Assembly (NCBI GenBank): GCA_902624635.1
Contig: CACNYD010000003.1
Span: forward strand, 1 to 64,000
Direction of reading: 5' to 3'
DNA length: 64,000 bases
Origin: an uncultured Pelagibacteraceae bacterium
Lineage (GTDB): Bacteria > Pseudomonadota > Alphaproteobacteria > Pelagibacterales > Pelagibacteraceae
Translations under genes and position numbers: made by a program
Shown: positions 60,483-64,000 of the stretch, piece by piece
How the letters are laid out: each line of letters starts with the position of its first letter
How positions within the stretch are numbered: position 1 is the first letter of the stretch
Notes under the pieces: model-generated
The model's database searches: none
What the model was told of the DNA's origin: nothing
The model's input: only the letters and a program-made list of their open reading frames with translations

Positions 60483-61528
60483 TACAAAATTTTTGTTAAA
60501 TGACCCATTTTTCTTTTATCTTTTATTTCTTTTTTTAGATAATCAAAAAAAAATTCATTATCGTTTAAATTCATATTTTGTCTATATGGTGTGATTTGAT
60601 TACCTATAAGATTTATCATTTCTGCATTATGTAATTTTTTTAGAGGAATTTGCTCTAAAGAACAAACTGCCCTTATATGATTTTCAAACTGACTGATATT
60701 AAAAGCATTAATAGTTAAATGTCCAGAATTATGAACTCTAGGTGCGATTTCATTTACATATAGATTATCATTTCTATCAATAAAAAATTCCACACAAAGT
60801 GTACCAATATATTTTAATTCCTCCGAAATTTGTTTACTCCATTCTCTAGATTGTTTAATAAGTTTATCACTTATTTCAGCAGGAATTTTAGATTTTTTTA
60901 AAATTTGATTTTCATGAGTATTTTCTATTGCTTCATAAATTTCGTATCTGTTAATACCAAATCTTGTAATTATTACGGAAATTTCTTTTTTTAATTTAAT
61001 CAATTTTTCAAGAATATATTCTTTTGAAAAATCTATATTTAAACTATTTAATTCTTTTAGTGATTTAATAGGATATTGACCTTTCCCATCATAACCCATA
61101 GTTGTTGTTTTCAAAATTCCTGGCAAAAAATCATCAAGAGTTTCTAAATCTGATTTTTTTTTTATACTAACATATCTTGTTGTTCTAATATTTAATTTAT
61201 TTACAAAATCTTTTTCAGCTAAACGATGTTGTATTAATCTATTTATAGATGGTTTTGGATTAACTGTTTTAAATTTATTTATTTCATTTAAAGTTTCATA
61301 GGGAATATTTTCGAATTCATACGTAATTATGCTTACCTTTTTAACAAAATCGTTAATTTTATTTTTATCTTTGTAATTAGCAAATATGAATTCATCACAA
61401 AAATTTTGTGCAGGTGCATCTTGATCATCAGAGTAAACTATAGTTTTAATATTTAATTTTTTTGCTGCAACAGTCAACATACTACCTAATTGACCACCAC
61501 CTAGAATTCCTAATCTAATTTCAGACAT
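60482..61528 (-). CDS. purK: N5-carboxyaminoimidazole ribonucleotide synthase
   Basis: LGILGGGQLGSMLTVAAKKL, TMGYDGKGQY, NEIAPRVHNSGH. Confidence 0.95.
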   Translation of the reverse strand: MSEIRLGILGGGQLGSMLTVAAKKLNIKTIVYSDDQDAPAQNFCDEFIFANYKDKNKINDFVKKVSIITYEFENIPYETLNEINKFKTVNPKPSINRLIQHRLAEKDFVNKLNIRTTRYVSIKKKSDLETLDDFLPGILKTTTMGYDGKGQYPIKSLKELNSLNIDFSKEYILEKLIKLKKEISVIITRFGINRYEIYEAIENTHENQILKKSKIPAEISDKLIKQSREWSKQISEELKYIGTLCVEFFIDRNDNLYVNEIAPRVHNSGHLTINAFNISQFENHIRAVCSLEQIPLKKLHNAEMINLIGNQITPYRQNMNLNDNEFFFDYLKKEIKDKRKMGHLTKIL

Positions 61529-61532
61529 TGAA

Positions 61533-62021
61533 TTATTTTGGATTTTTTTTTACTGATTTTGTTTGAGAAATTCTCCAACTTTTAAGTTTAGATTTAATTA
61601 GAGGGTTACTATTAGAAATGATTGATGCAGCAAGTAAAGCTGCATTGATCGCTCCATCTTCTCCTATCGCCAAAGTTCCCACAGGAATGCCTTTTGGCAT
61701 TTGAGCAATAGATAACAAGCTATCTAAACCTTTGAGTTTTTTACTTTCAATTGGTACACCTAATACAGGTATATTGGTAAGCGCAGCGATCATCCCAGGT
61801 AAATGTGCTGAGCCTCCTGCACCTGCAATAATTACACCGATGTTATTCCTTTCCGCATTAGACGCGTACTTATACATTCTCACTGGGGTTCTATGAGCGG
61901 AAATAATCTTTATTTCCAAGGGAACTTTGAATTTTTTTAAAATTTGTTTAGCTAATTTCATTGTCTTAAAGTCAGATTGACTGCCCATCACTATTGAAAC
62001 TTTTAGATTTTTTTTATTCAT
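61533..62021 (-). CDS. purE: N5-carboxyaminoimidazole ribonucleotide mutase
   Basis: IVMGSQSDFKTM, ISAHRTPVRMYKYA, IIAGAGGSAHLPGMIAA. Confidence 0.96.
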   Translation of the reverse strand: MNKKNLKVSIVMGSQSDFKTMKLAKQILKKFKVPLEIKIISAHRTPVRMYKYASNAERNNIGVIIAGAGGSAHLPGMIAALTNIPVLGVPIESKKLKGLDSLLSIAQMPKGIPVGTLAIGEDGAINAALLAASIISNSNPLIKSKLKSWRISQTKSVKKNPK

Positions 62022-62119
62022 GGATTTAATTACAAACTTTATTTCAAAAAATTGTTAAAATTTCAATAAATTAATAGAATTTCAAATACATATTGATATG
62101 GTTTAATAAAATTAAACTC

Positions 62120-63085
62120 ATGAAATACAAAATTGATAATTTACAATATTGTAATTGGACAAGAGAAGTGTTTGAGATTAATAGACAAGCAGAATTAGAT
62201 GCTGTTCATGTAACGATTGTCTATCATGAAGATTATGATGAGTTTCTAAATGAAATAAAAAAGTGGCGGAAACTTTTTGAAAAAAATTCAGATTTAATTT
62301 TTCAAGGTATTAATTTTAAAGATATTGAAAGAGCTAAAGTAGAAAAAAAAACTGCAATTTTTTTTGGTTTCCAAAACTGTTCACCAATTGAGGATGACAT
62401 TAATTTAGTTGAAAAAGTTCATAAACTTGGATGTCGTTTTATGCAATTAACTTATAATAACCAATCTCTTCTCGCAACTGGCTGTTATGAAAAAACTGAT
62501 AGCGGAGTTACTAATTTTGGACGAGAAGTTATTAAAGAAATGAACAGAGTTGGAATAGTTATTGATATGTCCCATTCTGCTGAAAAAAGCACATTAGAAG
62601 CAATTGAAATAAGCGAAAAACCTATTGCGATTACACATGCTAACCCCAGTTTTTGGCATGCCGCTAAAAGAAACAAATCTAATGATTTATTAAAAGTTTT
62701 AAGTGATAGCGGTGGAATGTTGGGTTTTTCTTTATATCCTCATCATTTGAAAGAGAATAATAATTGTTCCTTAGATAGCTTCTGTGAGATGATTGCTAGA
62801 ACATCAGATATAATGAATGTCAAAAATATTGGTATTGGATCTGATCTATGCTTGAATCAGCCTGACAAAATTGTGGAATGGATGAGAAACGGTACTTGGT
62901 CTAAAAGTAAAAATTATGGAGAGGGCTCTAAAAACAAACCTGGCTTCCCTAAACAACCAGATTGGTTTAAGGATGCTAGAGGTTTTTTTAATATAGAGAA
63001 AGGATTAAGAAAAGTTGGATTTTCAGAGGAAGAAACTAATGGGATATTAGGTAACAATTGGTATAATTTTTATAGAAATATATAG
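62120..63085 (+). CDS. M19 family membrane dipeptidase-like protein (ORF opens at 62093; 62120 is an alternative start)
   Basis: RFMQLTYNNQSLLATGCYE, VIDMSHSAEKST, AITHANPSFW, NIGIGSDLC. Confidence 0.85.
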   Translation: MKYKIDNLQYCNWTREVFEINRQAELDAVHVTIVYHEDYDEFLNEIKKWRKLFEKNSDLIFQGINFKDIERAKVEKKTAIFFGFQNCSPIEDDINLVEKVHKLGCRFMQLTYNNQSLLATGCYEKTDSGVTNFGREVIKEMNRVGIVIDMSHSAEKSTLEAIEISEKPIAITHANPSFWHAAKRNKSNDLLKVLSDSGGMLGFSLYPHHLKENNNCSLDSFCEMIARTSDIMNVKNIGIGSDLCLNQPDKIVEWMRNGTWSKSKNYGEGSKNKPGFPKQPDWFKDARGFFNIEKGLRKVGFSEEETNGILGNNWYNFYRNI

Positions 63086-63088
63086 AAC

Positions 63089-64000
63089 ATGAAAGTCGAA
63101 TTAAGAGATCCAAACATAATAATGAAATTGTCTAGACTAGGGTCTTTTCATCAATCTAAATTATCATTTCTAAGAAGTTTTTTAGATGAATTCAAAGATT
63201 GGGAATATAAAAGAGATTTATTCAACTTAGATTCTGGTGGATATGGAGTAGCGATATATTCCTTCAAAAAAGATAAAAGAGTTTACTCATTAGTTTGTTT
63301 TGCAAACAAAATAGATGATAATGATAGATCAGATAGAGTAATTGCAACTAAATGGGATGCTGCCTTTACTTTACATGATGGAGTTCCCTCAAAAAATGAT
63401 ATTGAAAGATTAAAGAATGAAGTTCCAAGACAAGAGGTTGGTAGACTATCATACAAAGAATTAACTTTATCTAGAGCAAATAAATCAGTTAGAATTTTTA
63501 ATCACGTAGTTGAAAACTTAAGTCAAGGTAATCAGCCGGATTTAGATTTATTAGAAAAAGTCGGATATTTATATAGAACTACAGCTGTTTATGGTTCTGG
63601 AAAGTTTGGTTTAGCAGATAGATTTAGAATTAAAAATAGGTCAGAAATTAACGGACCTTTTAGATTAGAGATGATGCTGGTCTATTTGGTAAGGCAATTC
63701 ACTTTTGATCAAGTAAATCATGTAGCAAAACATAAAAATCCAAAGAAAGCAGTAGACTTAGATCCAAAAATTTGTAGAAAACTTGGCATAGGAAACTCAA
63801 CTGGACTAGGTATGGCACCGTTTATTGTAAATCATCCTACTTTGTTAAATAATTGGATTTTATCCAGAGAAATCGCATTAAAAAAAATTAGAGAAATTAA
63901 AAATGTAAACCCAAAAGATGGAGAATTATTTAAAAAATGTGTCAAAGGTTCTTTGAAAAATATAACAAGTTGGAATTCTGAAAGTGAATTCCAAATTAAA
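63089..64000 (+). CDS. Conserved protein of unknown function, truncated by window end
   Basis: ATG at 63089 opens a frame without stop to 64000 (MKVELRDPNIIMKLSRLGSFHQSKLSFLRSFLDEF...); missing from ORF track because no stop in window. Confidence 0.7.
   Translation, partial: MKVELRDPNIIMKLSRLGSFHQSKLSFLRSFLDEFKDWEYKRDLFNLDSGGYGVAIYSFKKDKRVYSLVCFANKIDDNDRSDRVIATKWDAAFTLHDGVPSKNDIERLKNEVPRQEVGRLSYKELTLSRANKSVRIFNHVVENLSQGNQPDLDLLEKVGYLYRTTAVYGSGKFGLADRFRIKNRSEINGPFRLEMMLVYLVRQFTFDQVNHVAKHKNPKKAVDLDPKICRKLGIGNSTGLGMAPFIVNHPTLLNNWILSREIALKKIREIKNVNPKDGELFKKCVKGSLKNITSWNSESEFQIK

Noticed and set aside
1-64000. CRISPR array, prophage, IS element, integron or tRNA-bounded island
   Set aside because: No regularly spaced repeats, transposase/integrase/capsid proteins, or convincing tRNA genes seen; gene order looks like a compact chromosome.

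Overview
AT-rich, gene-dense alphaproteobacterial chromosomal window. Gene content and streamlining look like SAR11/Pelagibacter; that is inference, as no marker search was run. There are no rRNAs, recognisable tRNAs, IS elements, prophage or CRISPR arrays. Housekeeping genes: guaA, panB, acnA, bamB-like, zapE-like, phr, purE/purK, a csp gene. The left part (about 2.7-16 kb) holds an Asp/Glu-racemase-family protein, an M24 ectoine-hydrolase-like peptidase, a PotABCD-type ABC transporter, a fused 3-hydroxyacyl-CoA dehydrogenase, an agmatinase-family ureohydrolase and an aldehyde dehydrogenase. The centre and right (about 26.4-57.1 kb) form a methylated-amine (TMA/TMAO) catabolic island: tmm, tmoXVW-like transporter, tdm-like DUF1989+GcvT protein, gmaS, mgsABC, a sarcosine-oxidase-like mgdABCD and fhs. 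Within it are TWO diverged split-glutamate-synthase + glutamine-synthetase-like cassettes on either side of an Amt transporter, with two tiny single-TM proteins between them. One cassette keeps the Fe-S cysteine motif in its FMN subunit and the other has lost it. The second cassette, an orphan FAD oxidoreductase, a 136-aa protein and a small winged-helix-like protein beside tdm are the best candidates for an undescribed amine-assimilation module. Calls come from reading the supplied translations; no similarity search was possible.
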